Source of the DNA: Catellatospora coxensis
Lineage (GTDB): Bacteria > Actinomycetota > Actinomycetes > Mycobacteriales > Micromonosporaceae
DNA: 64,000 nucleotides
Direction: 5' to 3'
Assembly (NCBI RefSeq): GCF_016862635.1
Contig: NZ_BONI01000025.1
Coordinates: forward strand, 43,798 to 107,797
The notes under the pieces were generated by a model that did no database searches, had not been told where the DNA came from, and saw nothing but the letters and a program-made list of their open reading frames with translations. This document shows, one piece after another, positions 27,857 to 36,700 of the stretch; the stretch's first letter is position 1, and every line of letters starts with the position of its first letter. The translations under genes and the position numbers were made by a program.

Positions 27857-29877
27857 CCGGGCGGTTCGGGCGGGGTCCGCAGGCCCAGGGCGTCGAGCCA
27901 GGACACGAGTTGACGGTGGACCGCGTCCGCCCCGGTGAGAGGGCCGGGCGCGGGCCACTCGGCCGGGTGGATCAGCACCGGCCGGGTCTGCCATCCGCCC
28001 AGCCCGCCGTGGCAGCCGACGAGTTCCTCGAACGCGGCCACCTCACCGGTCACGGGATCGAGCAGGCTGTTGAGCACGATGTCGCCGACGTGCGGCAGCG
28101 TGTCGTGCCGCCGCAGGTCGTCGGCCGCGTGCGGGCCGAACGGGGCGAGGGGGTCCGTGCCGTCGATCCGCCCGTCGGCGAGGTGGTGCACGCCGTCGCG
28201 GCCGAGGGCGACCGGTCCGCGCGAGCCGGAGCGCACCATCACGAAACCGACGCCCGGGTGGGCGATGAGACCGGTCAGCAGGTTCGGGTGCCGGGACTCG
28301 ATCTCCTCCAGCGTCAGGCGGCGGCGCTTCCGGGCGAGGTAGACCATGCCCAGGTTGCCGGACGCGACGACGACCAGCTCCGCACCCGTGGCGGGCCCCG
28401 GGGCGGCCGGCTCCTCGTGCGCCTCCAGCACGCTGTGGGTCAGTCTGCCGACCACCTTCTGCTCGCCGCCGACCTCGGTGAGCAGGGCCCGGACCCGGCC
28501 CCACTGCTCGTTGTCGGGCGCGGTCGCCACGTCCGCGCCGTCGCCCACCATCAGCCGTCGGACCAGGGCCTCCAACGTGGTGCCGTACCGCTGCAGGAAC
28601 GTCGCGCCCTGGCTCTGCCCGTGGTCGGACAGGACCACGATCTGGTACGGCCGCGGCGCGCTGCGCGCGAGCTGCTCCAGCGTGCCCAGCACCCAGTCGA
28701 TGCCGTCCAGGGAGGCGAGCGACTCGGCCCGGGTCGGCCCCGCGTGGTGGGCGATCTCGTCGTAGTCGACGAAGTCGCAGTACAGGGCCGGTGCACCGCG
28801 CATCATGTGCTCGGCCGCCAGGTTCAGGTTGAGGTCGCGCAGCAGCACGTTGGTCACGCCGCGCAGCGCCACGTACGACGCGGCGCGGTGCACCCGGGGT
28901 TCGATGTTGCGGGCCCGCTGCCGCTTGGCCTGGAACACCTCCTTGACCATTTCGCCGACGGTCAGCACCAGCGAGCGGGTCAGCCCGAACGGGTCGACGA
29001 GGTAGCTGCTGACCTCGCGGGTCGGCCCGCGCCGGCCGCCCCGGCGGGCGGTGCTCATGGTCAGCAGGCTCACCGGCGCGTCGCCGGAGAACACGTTGGA
29101 CAGGCTCACCCCGCCGTCGGCGAGCAGGCCGCGCCCGTCGGAGAAGCCGCGCTCGACGTACTCGGCGTCGCGGGGGTGGTTGGTGACGACGAGCCGGCCG
29201 GTCTCCTTCTCCAGCCAGCGGAACGCGGGCACGTGCGCGCTGGCCCCGTGCAGCAGCCCGGCCTGGCTGGCGGGGGTCGTCGCGGGCAGCTGGGCGTGCC
29301 ATTCGGCCAGCGTGTGGCTGCCCGAGCGGATCCAGCGGGTCAGCGTCGGCAGGTTGCCCGCCTGGATCGCCCAGCGGGCCAGCGGCGCGGACAGCCCGTC
29401 GATCTGGATCATCAGTACGCCGGGGACCGTGGTCGTGGCGGCCTCGCGGCGGGTCTGCTTCGTGGACCGCAGCAGGTGCGCCAGCATCGCCGAGTTGTCG
29501 CCCGCGGTGACGAGCCACATACCGGCGCTGACCAGGATGGAGTAGATCCACGACGCCCAGAACGCGGGCCAGAAGCCGTCCACCCGGATGTGCGGGGCGA
29601 GGATCAGGGCCAGGTACACCAGCAGCGCCTGGGTCAGCAGCCAGCCCGCCACGACACCGGCCCAGCCGAGCCTGGCGGCGAACGTGGCGAGCAGCGGCCG
29701 CAGCACCGCGGCGGCGATCGCGAGCAGCACCGCGGCCAGCAGGACGTCCCAGCCGGTGCTCGCGGACAGGCCCGGCGTGACGGCGATCGCGATGCTCAGC
29801 GCCGCCCAGTCGAGCAGCAGCACCACGATCGCCGGGCGCAGCCGGCCGCCGAGGCGGCGCAGGTTCACAGCTGCCAT
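27853..29877 (-). CDS. Membrane-anchored alkaline-phosphatase-superfamily enzyme
   Basis: The 674-residue protein has four N-terminal membrane helices (about 15-130, holin-like arrangement) fused to a phosphodiesterase/nucleotide-pyrophosphatase-type domain. Key segments are LMIQIDGLSAPL (metal-binding Asp), LPATTPASQAGLLHG (Thr nucleophile region), CDFVDYDEIAHHAGP (metal ligands Asp and His) and VVLSDHGQSQG (DHG metal site). The catalytic domain probably hydrolyses a phosphoester at the membrane. Its start overlaps the end of the MBL-fold gene by 13 bases, so it is the last gene of the six-gene peroxidase operon. Confidence 0.88.
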   Translation of the reverse strand: MAAVNLRRLGGRLRPAIVVLLLDWAALSIAIAVTPGLSASTGWDVLLAAVLLAIAAAVLRPLLATFAARLGWAGVVAGWLLTQALLVYLALILAPHIRVDGFWPAFWASWIYSILVSAGMWLVTAGDNSAMLAHLLRSTKQTRREAATTTVPGVLMIQIDGLSAPLARWAIQAGNLPTLTRWIRSGSHTLAEWHAQLPATTPASQAGLLHGASAHVPAFRWLEKETGRLVVTNHPRDAEYVERGFSDGRGLLADGGVSLSNVFSGDAPVSLLTMSTARRGGRRGPTREVSSYLVDPFGLTRSLVLTVGEMVKEVFQAKRQRARNIEPRVHRAASYVALRGVTNVLLRDLNLNLAAEHMMRGAPALYCDFVDYDEIAHHAGPTRAESLASLDGIDWVLGTLEQLARSAPRPYQIVVLSDHGQSQGATFLQRYGTTLEALVRRLMVGDGADVATAPDNEQWGRVRALLTEVGGEQKVVGRLTHSVLEAHEEPAAPGPATGAELVVVASGNLGMVYLARKRRRLTLEEIESRHPNLLTGLIAHPGVGFVMVRSGSRGPVALGRDGVHHLADGRIDGTDPLAPFGPHAADDLRRHDTLPHVGDIVLNSLLDPVTGEVAAFEELVGCHGGLGGWQTRPVLIHPAEWPAPGPLTGADAVHRQLVSWLDALGLRTPPEPPG

Positions 29878-30623
29878 GTCAGCCCGCCACCGGGGGCCAG
29901 CACCCGCACCTCGGTGGGCAGCTCGCGGGCCGCGACGGCGGCGGCGAACGCGCGGGCGGGTTCGCGCAGCCGGTCGCGGTAGAAGGCCCGCAGGCCGTAC
30001 GGGAACAGCGTGCCCCAGTGGATGGGCACGGCCCGGCGCGGGCGCAGCAGGGCGACGGCGTCGGCCGCACGCTGCGGGTTCAGGTGCCCCGGGCCGAGGT
30101 TGGGTCCCCAGCCCCAGACCGGGATCAGGGCGAGGTCGAGGCCGGAGGACAGGTCACGCATCCCGGCGAACAGGTCGGTGTCCCCGGCGAAGTAGGCGGT
30201 GGTTCGTCCGGACCCGATCAGGTATCCCACCGCGGCGGCCCGGGGTCCGAACGGCTCGCGCTTGCCGTCGTGCACGGCCGGGGTCGCGGTCACGGTCACC
30301 GGGCCGACCTGGTGGGACTCGCCGGCCCGCAGCGTGACCACCTGCCGGAAGCCCCGCCGCCGCAGGAAGTCCCCGGCCCCGTCGGGCGCGACGAGGCGCA
30401 CGTCGCGGCCGAGCAAAGCGAGCGAGCGCAGGTCGCAGTGGTCGTGGTGCAGGTGCGACAGCACGACGACGTCGACGTCGGCGTGGTGGTGGGCGGCGAC
30501 CGGCGCGGCGACCCGGCGCAGGAACGTCAGCCGGGTGCGCAGCACCGGGTCGGTGAGCACCCGGACGCCGTCGAGATCGAGCAGGACCGTCGAGTGGCCG
30601 AGGAACACCAGCGAGCACGCCAC
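29865..30623 (-). CDS. MBL-fold metallohydrolase (UlaG/NAPE-PLD-like)
   Basis: The 252-residue protein starts at GTG 30623 with GAGG upstream. The metal-binding motif is HLHHDH (57-62), preceded by GHSTVLLDLDGVRVLTDPVL. Further ligands lie in TPAVHDG, YFAGDTDLF and VPIHWGT. This arrangement belongs to the UlaG-like and NAPE-phospholipase-D-like branch, which often acts on phospholipids or lactones. It sits eight bases after the transporter gene and overlaps the phosphodiesterase gene, so all are co-transcribed. The exact substrate cannot be read from the sequence. Confidence 0.88.
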   Translation of the reverse strand: MACSLVFLGHSTVLLDLDGVRVLTDPVLRTRLTFLRRVAAPVAAHHHADVDVVVLSHLHHDHCDLRSLALLGRDVRLVAPDGAGDFLRRRGFRQVVTLRAGESHQVGPVTVTATPAVHDGKREPFGPRAAAVGYLIGSGRTTAYFAGDTDLFAGMRDLSSGLDLALIPVWGWGPNLGPGHLNPQRAADAVALLRPRRAVPIHWGTLFPYGLRAFYRDRLREPARAFAAAVAARELPTEVRVLAPGGGLTWQL

Positions 30624-30631
30624 GGCACGCC

Positions 30632-31501
30632 TCAGGTCCGGGGCTCGCTGCGCCGGCGGGCGAGGGCCGCGGTGATGGGAATGGCCGCGCAGAGCCCGGC
30701 GAGCAGGATGGCGGCGAGCGCGCCGAGCACGGCGGGCTGGTCGCTGAAGGCGATCCCGATCGCGGCCAGGGCCGGGCCGAGGTTGCGTACGGCGGTGACG
30801 GCGCCCATGGTGGTGCGCCGGGCCGGCGACCCGGTGGACAGCAGCGTGCCCACACCGAACGCGAGCGCGGAGAACAGGAACCCGGCCAGCAGCGCCCGCG
30901 AGCCGAGCAGGTCGACGACGTCGCTCCAGCTGCCCAGCAGCATCCCGGCGAGCACGATCAGGAACGTCACGTTGGACACCTGGACCGCGCCCGGATGCCA
31001 GGACAGCGCCGTGTCGGCGGCGTAGTGGCGCAGCAGCAGCCCGATCGCGAACGGCACCAGCTGCAGGATCGCGACGGTACGCACGAGCGCCCCGACGTCG
31101 AGCGAGATACCGCCGCCCACGTCGGCTGCCGTGAGCAGGACGTTGGCGGTCAACGCGAAGGTGACGCTGCCGATGGCCGCGAGCAGCACCTGCATGGCGG
31201 CACCGGTGGTGACGTCGCCGCGCTGGATCATGCCGAGCTTGGCCCCGAACGGCCCGCCGGGCGACGACGCGATAAGCAGCAGCGCGATGAAGGGCGCGGT
31301 CGCGAGCTGGAACAGGGCGGCCAGCCCCCAGCCCAGCAGCGGGATCACGACCAGGTTGGCCAGCAGCACCAGCACGAGCAGCGGAACGTCGGTGAACGCC
31401 CGGCGCAAAGCGGGCACGGTCGCGCCGAGGCCCGCGGCGAACATGGTGGACGAAATGAAGATCACGGTTATCGCGTTGAGCAGCAGCTGCAGCGTGTCCA
31501 C
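30632..31501 (-). CDS. Bile acid:sodium symporter-family (BASS/SBF) transporter
   Basis: The 289-residue protein starts at GTG 31501, behind AGGAG. About nine hydrophobic helices are visible. SSTMFAAGLGATVPALRRAF and LLLIASSPGGPFGAKLGMIQRGD resemble the crossover core of BASS transporters, in which SPGG-type segments bind Na+ and substrate. The likely role is Na+-coupled uptake of an organic anion. The gene is inside a six-gene operon with a heme peroxidase and two hydrolases, suggesting import or export of the substrate or product of those enzymes. Confidence 0.85.
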   Translation of the reverse strand: MDTLQLLLNAITVIFISSTMFAAGLGATVPALRRAFTDVPLLVLVLLANLVVIPLLGWGLAALFQLATAPFIALLLIASSPGGPFGAKLGMIQRGDVTTGAAMQVLLAAIGSVTFALTANVLLTAADVGGGISLDVGALVRTVAILQLVPFAIGLLLRHYAADTALSWHPGAVQVSNVTFLIVLAGMLLGSWSDVVDLLGSRALLAGFLFSALAFGVGTLLSTGSPARRTTMGAVTAVRNLGPALAAIGIAFSDQPAVLGALAAILLAGLCAAIPITAALARRRSEPRT

Positions 31502-31521
31502 GTGGTCTCCTGCCTGGTGGG

Positions 31522-32832
31522 TCAGTCGGTGAGCTCGCCGAGCCAGCGCAGGGCGCTGATGCCCGGTATGAACGCGTACTCGCCGCCGCGGGTGGTGACG
31601 AAGCGCGGCACCTCCGCCAGCCGCCGCCGCACCGGGCGGCGGGGGATCGTGTAGTCGGACAGCCCCTCGCCGAGCCCGACGATCGGGTCGCGGGCGCTGC
31701 CGCCGCCGAAGAACACCCCGTCGTTCATCCACTGCGTCTGCGCGAACTCGAACTGCCTGCCCAGGTGCGCGCCGACGAACGCGAAGATCAGGCCGCGGTC
31801 GGCGCCGTCGTCGTCGAGCACTCCCTCGGGCAGCAGCGGCCCGTACGCGGTGCCGCGCCTGATCATGCGGTGCAGCCGGGGCTCGCCGGCCACGGCCGAG
31901 TCACGCGGGTTGGCCCGGCGCACGTGGCTGCCGCAGGGGGTGGCGAAGCCGTCCGGGTCGTCGTCGCGGAACAGGAAGGCGTTGTTGCGCTCGCGGTCCG
32001 CGCCGAGTTCGGGGTCGTCGTGCTGCGGGCACAGGGCCAGCGGGGCCCCGCTGCGCCAGCGGCCCATCAGCTTGGCGGCCAGCCGCTCCTGCTCGTCGAC
32101 GTCGGCCGAGTTGTCGCGCAGGAAGCGCCGGAACGCGGCCACGTCCTGGCGCAGCTTGCGGAACGCGACGTAGCTGCCGTTGCGGCCGAGCACGTCGGGG
32201 GTGGTGGTCTGCACGCCGCCGAGCTCGTCGGGGTAGCCGAGCACGAACTCGCCGGCCGCGAGCGGCTGCTCCAGCGGGTTGGACCCGGCGATGCCGCTGC
32301 CGTCGACGGCGGGGTGGCTGATGCCGTCGCGGTAGCCGAACGGTTCGGTCTCGGTGGGCAGGGCGTGGCAGTTCTGCCGCCAGATCGCGGTCACCCCGGC
32401 GAGCTGCTCGTACGCGGGCCGGGCCCGGTCGATCGCCGCTTCGAGGGTCGGGGTGTCCGGAGCCAGCGCGACCAGCACGACGTGCACGTCCGGGCTGCCC
32501 AGCGGTGTCTCCCAGTGTTCGGAAGCGTTGTCGCCGGTATCGCCCAGCGCGGTGGCGCGAGCGGCCATGCCCTGGCGGAACTCCCAGGCCATGGTGTCCA
32601 GCGCCGGCTGCGGCACGCCCAGCGCCCGCAGGCCGCGGTAGGTGACGGCGACGCTGACCCAGGTCTCGCCCAGCGGGCTGATCGTGTCGGCGGCGCTGGT
32701 GACCACGGCGGCGACCCGGCGCATCAGCTCCCGGCCGTCGGCCCGGTCGTCGACGCGGAACAGGATGTACGTCGCCGCGTACGGTGACGGGCGGGGGCTG
32801 AGCACCCCGCGCTGGATGTCGTGCAGCTCCAC
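31522..32832 (-). CDS. DyP-type heme peroxidase
   Basis: The 436-residue protein starts at GTG 32832, behind GGGAGG. The DyP signature GxxDG is present as GYRDG (166-170), with the catalytic Asp at 169. GSHVRRANPR contains the likely heme-ligating His303, and HRMIRRG supplies the conserved distal Arg. The C-terminus contains FEFAQTQWMND, typical of the longer fungal-like DyP group. No Tat signal is present, so it is probably cytoplasmic or exported in a complex. It oxidises an unknown substrate with H2O2. It is the third gene of the operon, 18 bp after an unknown protein and 20 bp before the transporter. Confidence 0.92.
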   Translation of the reverse strand: MELHDIQRGVLSPRPSPYAATYILFRVDDRADGRELMRRVAAVVTSAADTISPLGETWVSVAVTYRGLRALGVPQPALDTMAWEFRQGMAARATALGDTGDNASEHWETPLGSPDVHVVLVALAPDTPTLEAAIDRARPAYEQLAGVTAIWRQNCHALPTETEPFGYRDGISHPAVDGSGIAGSNPLEQPLAAGEFVLGYPDELGGVQTTTPDVLGRNGSYVAFRKLRQDVAAFRRFLRDNSADVDEQERLAAKLMGRWRSGAPLALCPQHDDPELGADRERNNAFLFRDDDPDGFATPCGSHVRRANPRDSAVAGEPRLHRMIRRGTAYGPLLPEGVLDDDGADRGLIFAFVGAHLGRQFEFAQTQWMNDGVFFGGGSARDPIVGLGEGLSDYTIPRRPVRRRLAEVPRFVTTRGGEYAFIPGISALRWLGELTD

Positions 32833-32850
32833 GCCCCGCCTCCCGTGCCG

Positions 32851-33864
32851 CTAGAGCGTGACGATGTTGCGCCAGAAGTTGCGCAGGCTGTCGTCGGCGC
32901 CGAACAGGGTGCTGAAGATGGTCGAGTCGGCCATCAGGATGTCGCCGGCCCGCTCGCCGGTGGGCGGCAGCCACAGGAACATGTTGAACTCGGTGTTGCC
33001 CGCCTCGGTGAACGGATGCGGCCGGGACAGGTCGATGGGCTGGCGGCCCAGCACCCGTACGGCCTGCTGGTCGTCGGTCGTCACGGCGTAGTGCGGCAGG
33101 TGCATGTGGAAGTTGAAGCTGGTCACGTCGGCCAGCCAGCCCTTGGTGTCGAGGTCGCGGTCGATCGACAGCGGGGCGATGCGCCGGGGCTCGGACACGG
33201 CGGGGCGCAGGCCGTAGCGGTTCTCCACCGGCACGCCGAGCCCTTCCATGAGCGATCGGGTGTACCGGCCGAAGCGCTGCTGCCGCGGCACGAGCGCGTC
33301 GCCGTGGTGGTGGTACTCCACGTCGCGTACGCCCAGGTCGTCGCCCGCGCCGACGTCGTGGTGCGGGCCGAGCACCAGGCGGGTGCCCTCCCGGGCCGTC
33401 CACTCGCGCAGCGCGGCCACCTCCTCGGCGGTGGCGTCCTGGCCGGTGATCATGTGGTCGAGCCCGAAGACGAACAGCGTGTCGGTGTCGGCCAGCACCC
33501 GCTCGTCGAGCGGCGTCACCACGCCCGCCTGGTCGACGCGCTGGTACATCGCCACCGGGTGGCCGGTGGTCTCCGCGACGAAGTCCTGGAACGGCACCCA
33601 GGCCCAGAAGAAGAGCTCCAGCGCACCGGCGATGCCCTGCTGGAAGCGCATCGGGTCGGACCACTTCGGGTCCTCGTAAGCGGGCCAGGTGACCCGGCGC
33701 ACCTCGGTCATCGTGGAGAAGCGGTTGTCCAGCTCGGCCGGGTTGCGCCCGGCCTCGGCCGGATAGCTCCACGCCACGTAGATGCTGACCCGCCGCCGTC
33801 CCGGCGTGTACGGGCGGGGCTGGTGGCGGGTGTTGTAGACGCGGGCGGGGCGCTGGTCGGTCAT
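32851..33864 (-). CDS. Unknown protein of the peroxidase operon
   Basis: The 337-residue protein starts at ATG 33864, eight bases past the first gene of the operon. No family is recognised. The centre (DTLFVFGLDHMITGQDAT, ALREWTAREGTRLVLGPHHD) resembles the alternating strands and helices of a glutamine-amidotransferase-like Rossmann fold, but no catalytic Cys is in place. Histidines cluster in RLVLGPHHD and VEYHHHGDAL and recur in FHMHLPHYAV, which could bind a metal. The C-terminus ends FWRNIVTL. It is conserved in layout with the peroxidase and may act with it. Confidence 0.8.
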   Translation of the reverse strand: MTDQRPARVYNTRHQPRPYTPGRRRVSIYVAWSYPAEAGRNPAELDNRFSTMTEVRRVTWPAYEDPKWSDPMRFQQGIAGALELFFWAWVPFQDFVAETTGHPVAMYQRVDQAGVVTPLDERVLADTDTLFVFGLDHMITGQDATAEEVAALREWTAREGTRLVLGPHHDVGAGDDLGVRDVEYHHHGDALVPRQQRFGRYTRSLMEGLGVPVENRYGLRPAVSEPRRIAPLSIDRDLDTKGWLADVTSFNFHMHLPHYAVTTDDQQAVRVLGRQPIDLSRPHPFTEAGNTEFNMFLWLPPTGERAGDILMADSTIFSTLFGADDSLRNFWRNIVTL

Positions 33865-33872
33865 CGAGTTCC

Positions 33873-34406
33873 TCACTGCAGCTGGTCGAGCATCTGCGAC
33901 AGCGCGTTCTTGACGTTCAGCGCCTTCTTGATCTCGTCGGCGGTGACGTACGGGTACTCGCCGTACTCCATGAAGCTGTTGCACTGGTGCTCGCGCACGA
34001 ACCGTACGAACGCCTCGGTGTTGGTCTTCCAGTCCTCGGGGAAGCCCTCCAGGTGCTCGAAGACGGTGTCGACCCCGGCCTTGCGGAACAGCATCACCGC
34101 GTCTTCGGTGTACTTGTCGAAGTCGGTGTCGAAGATGCCCTGGTACATGAACCGGGTGTCGTCGTCGAACAGCACCCAGCGCAGGTAGTGCAGCTTCAGC
34201 GGCCCCAGCAGGTACGGGTCGGTCTCCAGCGCCTTGGCCAGGGTGCCGCCGTACCCGCGGATCGCGTCGGCGTGACCGGGTTTCACCTTCGCGATGATCG
34301 TGAATCCGTAGCAGGCGGGCGTACGGGGGAAGACCGGGCCGTACTTGCCCTGCTCGAGGTGACTGGTGTCCTTGGGGATCACCATTGCCGCAGGTTTGAT
34401 CTCCAT
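33873..34406 (-). CDS. Ferredoxin-fold-like protein opening the peroxidase operon
   Basis: The 177-residue protein starts at ATG 34406, behind GGGAG. The segment YGFTIIAKVKPGHADAIRGY is followed by LHYLRWVLFDD, TRFMYQGIFDTDFDKYTED and a C-terminal helical part. This looks like the dimeric alpha/beta ferredoxin-like fold shared by DyP-type and ABM/Dabb domains, but no heme-ligand motif is visible. It might bind the same substrate or heme as the peroxidase two genes downstream. No firm function can be given. Confidence 0.8.
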   Translation of the reverse strand: MEIKPAAMVIPKDTSHLEQGKYGPVFPRTPACYGFTIIAKVKPGHADAIRGYGGTLAKALETDPYLLGPLKLHYLRWVLFDDDTRFMYQGIFDTDFDKYTEDAVMLFRKAGVDTVFEHLEGFPEDWKTNTEAFVRFVREHQCNSFMEYGEYPYVTADEIKKALNVKNALSQMLDQLQ

Positions 34407-34455
34407 AGCGTCTCCCGTCGCGGGCGCACCCCGTGATCACGGAGGCGACCAGCCG

Positions 34456-34470
34456 ATTATCTCCAGATAA
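34456..34470 (-). promoter_or_regulatory. Promoter/operator of the six-gene operon
   Basis: On the minus strand GATAAT (34461-34456) is a good -10 element about 50 bp before the first gene. It overlaps a perfect palindrome, TTATCT-CC-AGATAA (34457-34470), so a repressor bound there would block transcription. A matching -35 box is not clear. Confidence 0.5.
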
Positions 34471-34489
34471 CGGGTGGAACACGGGCGAA

Positions 34490-35896
34490 TCAGGGCGCTG
34501 AGGGCGCGGCCGTCCTCGGCAGCTTCGCGGCCGCGAACAGCCCGGCCAGCGCCACGACGGCGAGCACGGCCATGGCCAGCCCGTACGCCCGGCCGGGGGT
34601 GGCGGTGATGCCCGCGACGAGGATGGTGCCCGCCACCGCCGTGCCCAGCGACGAGCCGAGATTGGACACGCTGCGCGACAGCCCGGAGATCTCGCCCTGC
34701 AGGTCGTCGCCGAAGCTGGACTGCACCACGTTGACCGACGGGGTCAGCATCAGCCCCAGCCCGAGCCCGATGAGCAGCAGACCGGGCGCGAACGCCCAGA
34801 CCCCCGGTGTCCCGGCGACCAGGGCGAGCAGCACCAGCACGCCGACCGCGGTGAGCACGAAACCCGCCTGGATCAGCGTGCGCTGCGGGCGGCGCTTGGC
34901 CAGCCGCTCGGCCGCCAGCGACGAGGCCAGCAGGCCGACCGTGGCGGCGGTGAAGATGATGCCGGTCTGGATCGCGTCGTAACCCCGGACCACCTGCAGG
35001 TATGCCGCCACCGTGAACGAGGTGCCCATCAGGATCAGCCACTGGGCGTTCTGGGTGATCAGGCCCAGGTTGGAGGTGCGGTTGCGGAACAGCGCGGTGG
35101 ACAGAAGCGGCTCGCGCCCGGCCCGCTCCTGGGTGCGCACCCAGCGGAAGAACAGGAACAGCAGCAGCACGCCCGCGGCGATCAGGCCGAGCATCAGCCA
35201 CACGTTGTCGTCGGCGGCGAGGATGCCGGCCACGACGAGGATGAGCCCGGCCGCCGACAGCACCGCGCCGCGGGTGTCGAACGGCCGGGTCGGGTCCGGC
35301 GGCAGCGGGTCGAGCACCTTGCGGCCCAGCATGATGATCACCAGGATGACCAGGGCCTGGAACACGAACGCCCAGCGCCAGCTCAGCGCCGAGGTGATCA
35401 GGCCGCCGATGAGCGGCCCCGCCGCCGCGCCGACGCCGCCCATCGCGCTGATCACCCCGAACGCCTTGGCCCGCGCGGCCACCCCGCTGAACAGCAGCGT
35501 GGTGAGGATGTAGACGGGCGGGATGAGCAGCGCGGTGCCGACGCCCTCCAGGATCGAGTTGCCGAGGATGAGCACCCCCAGCCCGGGAGACACGGCGCTG
35601 AGCAGCGCGCCTATGCCGTAGAGGATCAGGCCGGCGAGGAAGCAGCGTTTCCGGCCGTACCGGTCGGTCAGCTTGCCGCCCGGGATCATCAGGGCCGCCA
35701 TCACCAGCAGGAAGATCGTGATCGCGATCTGGACGCCCTGCACGGTCGTGTTCAGGTCCTGGCTGATGTCGTTGATCATCACGTTCATGTTCGAGCCGGC
35801 GAAGCTGCAGATGAACTGCGCCAGCGCGAGCGGCACGAGCATCTGCCGCAACGCCCCCGCCGGCGGCCCGGCGGCGGCGGATCGGGCCGCGGTCAT
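34490..35896 (-). CDS. MFS exporter (EmrB/QacA-like)
   Basis: The 468-residue membrane protein starts at ATG 35896 behind GAGGAG. Motif A is present as GGKLTDRYGRKR, and SNMNVMINDISQDL fills helix 1, where DHA2 exporters carry a related sequence. IPPVYILTTLLFSG and GLGLGLMLTPSVNVV mark later helices. The likely role is proton-coupled efflux of a drug or metabolite. It lies upstream of the peroxidase operon on the same strand with 84 bp between, so it may be expressed separately. The ends of the protein carry no extra domain. Confidence 0.9.
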   Translation of the reverse strand: MTAARSAAAGPPAGALRQMLVPLALAQFICSFAGSNMNVMINDISQDLNTTVQGVQIAITIFLLVMAALMIPGGKLTDRYGRKRCFLAGLILYGIGALLSAVSPGLGVLILGNSILEGVGTALLIPPVYILTTLLFSGVAARAKAFGVISAMGGVGAAAGPLIGGLITSALSWRWAFVFQALVILVIIMLGRKVLDPLPPDPTRPFDTRGAVLSAAGLILVVAGILAADDNVWLMLGLIAAGVLLLFLFFRWVRTQERAGREPLLSTALFRNRTSNLGLITQNAQWLILMGTSFTVAAYLQVVRGYDAIQTGIIFTAATVGLLASSLAAERLAKRRPQRTLIQAGFVLTAVGVLVLLALVAGTPGVWAFAPGLLLIGLGLGLMLTPSVNVVQSSFGDDLQGEISGLSRSVSNLGSSLGTAVAGTILVAGITATPGRAYGLAMAVLAVVALAGLFAAAKLPRTAAPSAP

Positions 35897-36111
35897 GGGT
35901 ACCTCCTCGATCGCCCGTCCGCGTGGGCGGCATCGAGCAGCCGGTTCCCATGCGCCCGATCTCGGGCCGCGGGTGCCCTACAGCGTATTAAGGCCGCCTG
36001 ATTCATGCCGCTATATCGCAAAGAATTGAGGATGAGGGAAATCGTGTGATGCTTTCGTGGTCACCACACTTGCTGTTGCGTTTTTGGTGTTTGTTGCGGC
36101 ATGGTCGACGT

Positions 36112-36615
36112 ATGGAAAGCGGCCACCACGACCTGCTGACGACGACCGAGGCGGCCGCGCTGCTGCGCTCGTCACGCCAGCATGTCGTCGACCTGTGCGA
36201 GCGAGGGATCCTGCCCTTCGTCAGGGTGGGCACACACCGGCGGCTCGACCGGGCGGATGTGCTCGCGCTGCTGCGCCCCGAACTGACCCGCGACCAGCTC
36301 AAGTCGTTGTGGCTGCACCGTGCCGTGGCCGGCCGCCTCGTCGCCGATCCTGACAAGGTGCTCGCGGACGCCGCCGAGAACCTGCGCCGGCTCAAGCGTG
36401 TACACCCGGACGGTATGGCGGCGATGTGGCTCGAACGCTGGCGGCAGGTTCTCGACACCGGCGTCGAGGCTGTCCTCGAGGTCTTGACGTCGCGCAGCCG
36501 TGACGCCGCCGAACTGCGTCAGAACTCGCCGTTTGCCGGCGTGCTGCCCGAAAGCACCCGCCAGGCTGTGCTGGCCGCGTTCGCCGAGCGCTGGCGCCTG
36601 GAGCGGATGGCGTGA
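36112..36615 (+). CDS. Excisionase-type HTH protein, likely antitoxin of a lost pair
   Basis: The 167-residue protein starts at ATG 36112. The N-terminal HTH (LLTTTEAAALLRSSRQHVVDLCERGILPFVRVGTHRRLDRADV) is of the excisionase/MerR-like kind. The C-terminal half is helical, ending ESTRQAVLAAFAERWRLERMA. In related loci this protein precedes a nucleotidyltransferase-like gene, overlapping by four bases; here only the start of that partner survives (next entry). The upstream DNA (35900-36110) is AT-rich for this window, containing several T-runs, as often seen in mobile loci. The ribosome site is not clear. Confidence 0.7.
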   Translation: MESGHHDLLTTTEAAALLRSSRQHVVDLCERGILPFVRVGTHRRLDRADVLALLRPELTRDQLKSLWLHRAVAGRLVADPDKVLADAAENLRRLKRVHPDGMAAMWLERWRQVLDTGVEAVLEVLTSRSRDAAELRQNSPFAGVLPESTRQAVLAAFAERWRLERMA

Positions 36616-36700
36616 GGCGCGACCAACTGGAGCACGTGCTGCGAGCCGCGTCGCGGATCAGTGGATCGACTACCACGCACGACTCGGCGAAGCCGGCTGA
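36612..36700 (+). pseudogene. Truncated nucleotidyltransferase-like partner (DUF6036-type start)
   Basis: A GTG at 36612 overlaps the previous stop and reads VRRDQLEHVLRAASRIS, the typical N-terminus of nucleotidyltransferase-like proteins (DUF6036-type) that follow excisionase-type HTH genes. After 17 residues the family sequence stops. Another frame supplies DQWIDYHARLGEAG and a stop at 36700. The rest of the gene, including the GSQ nucleotidyltransferase motif, is missing. The identification is from memory of the family and is moderate. Confidence 0.45.
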
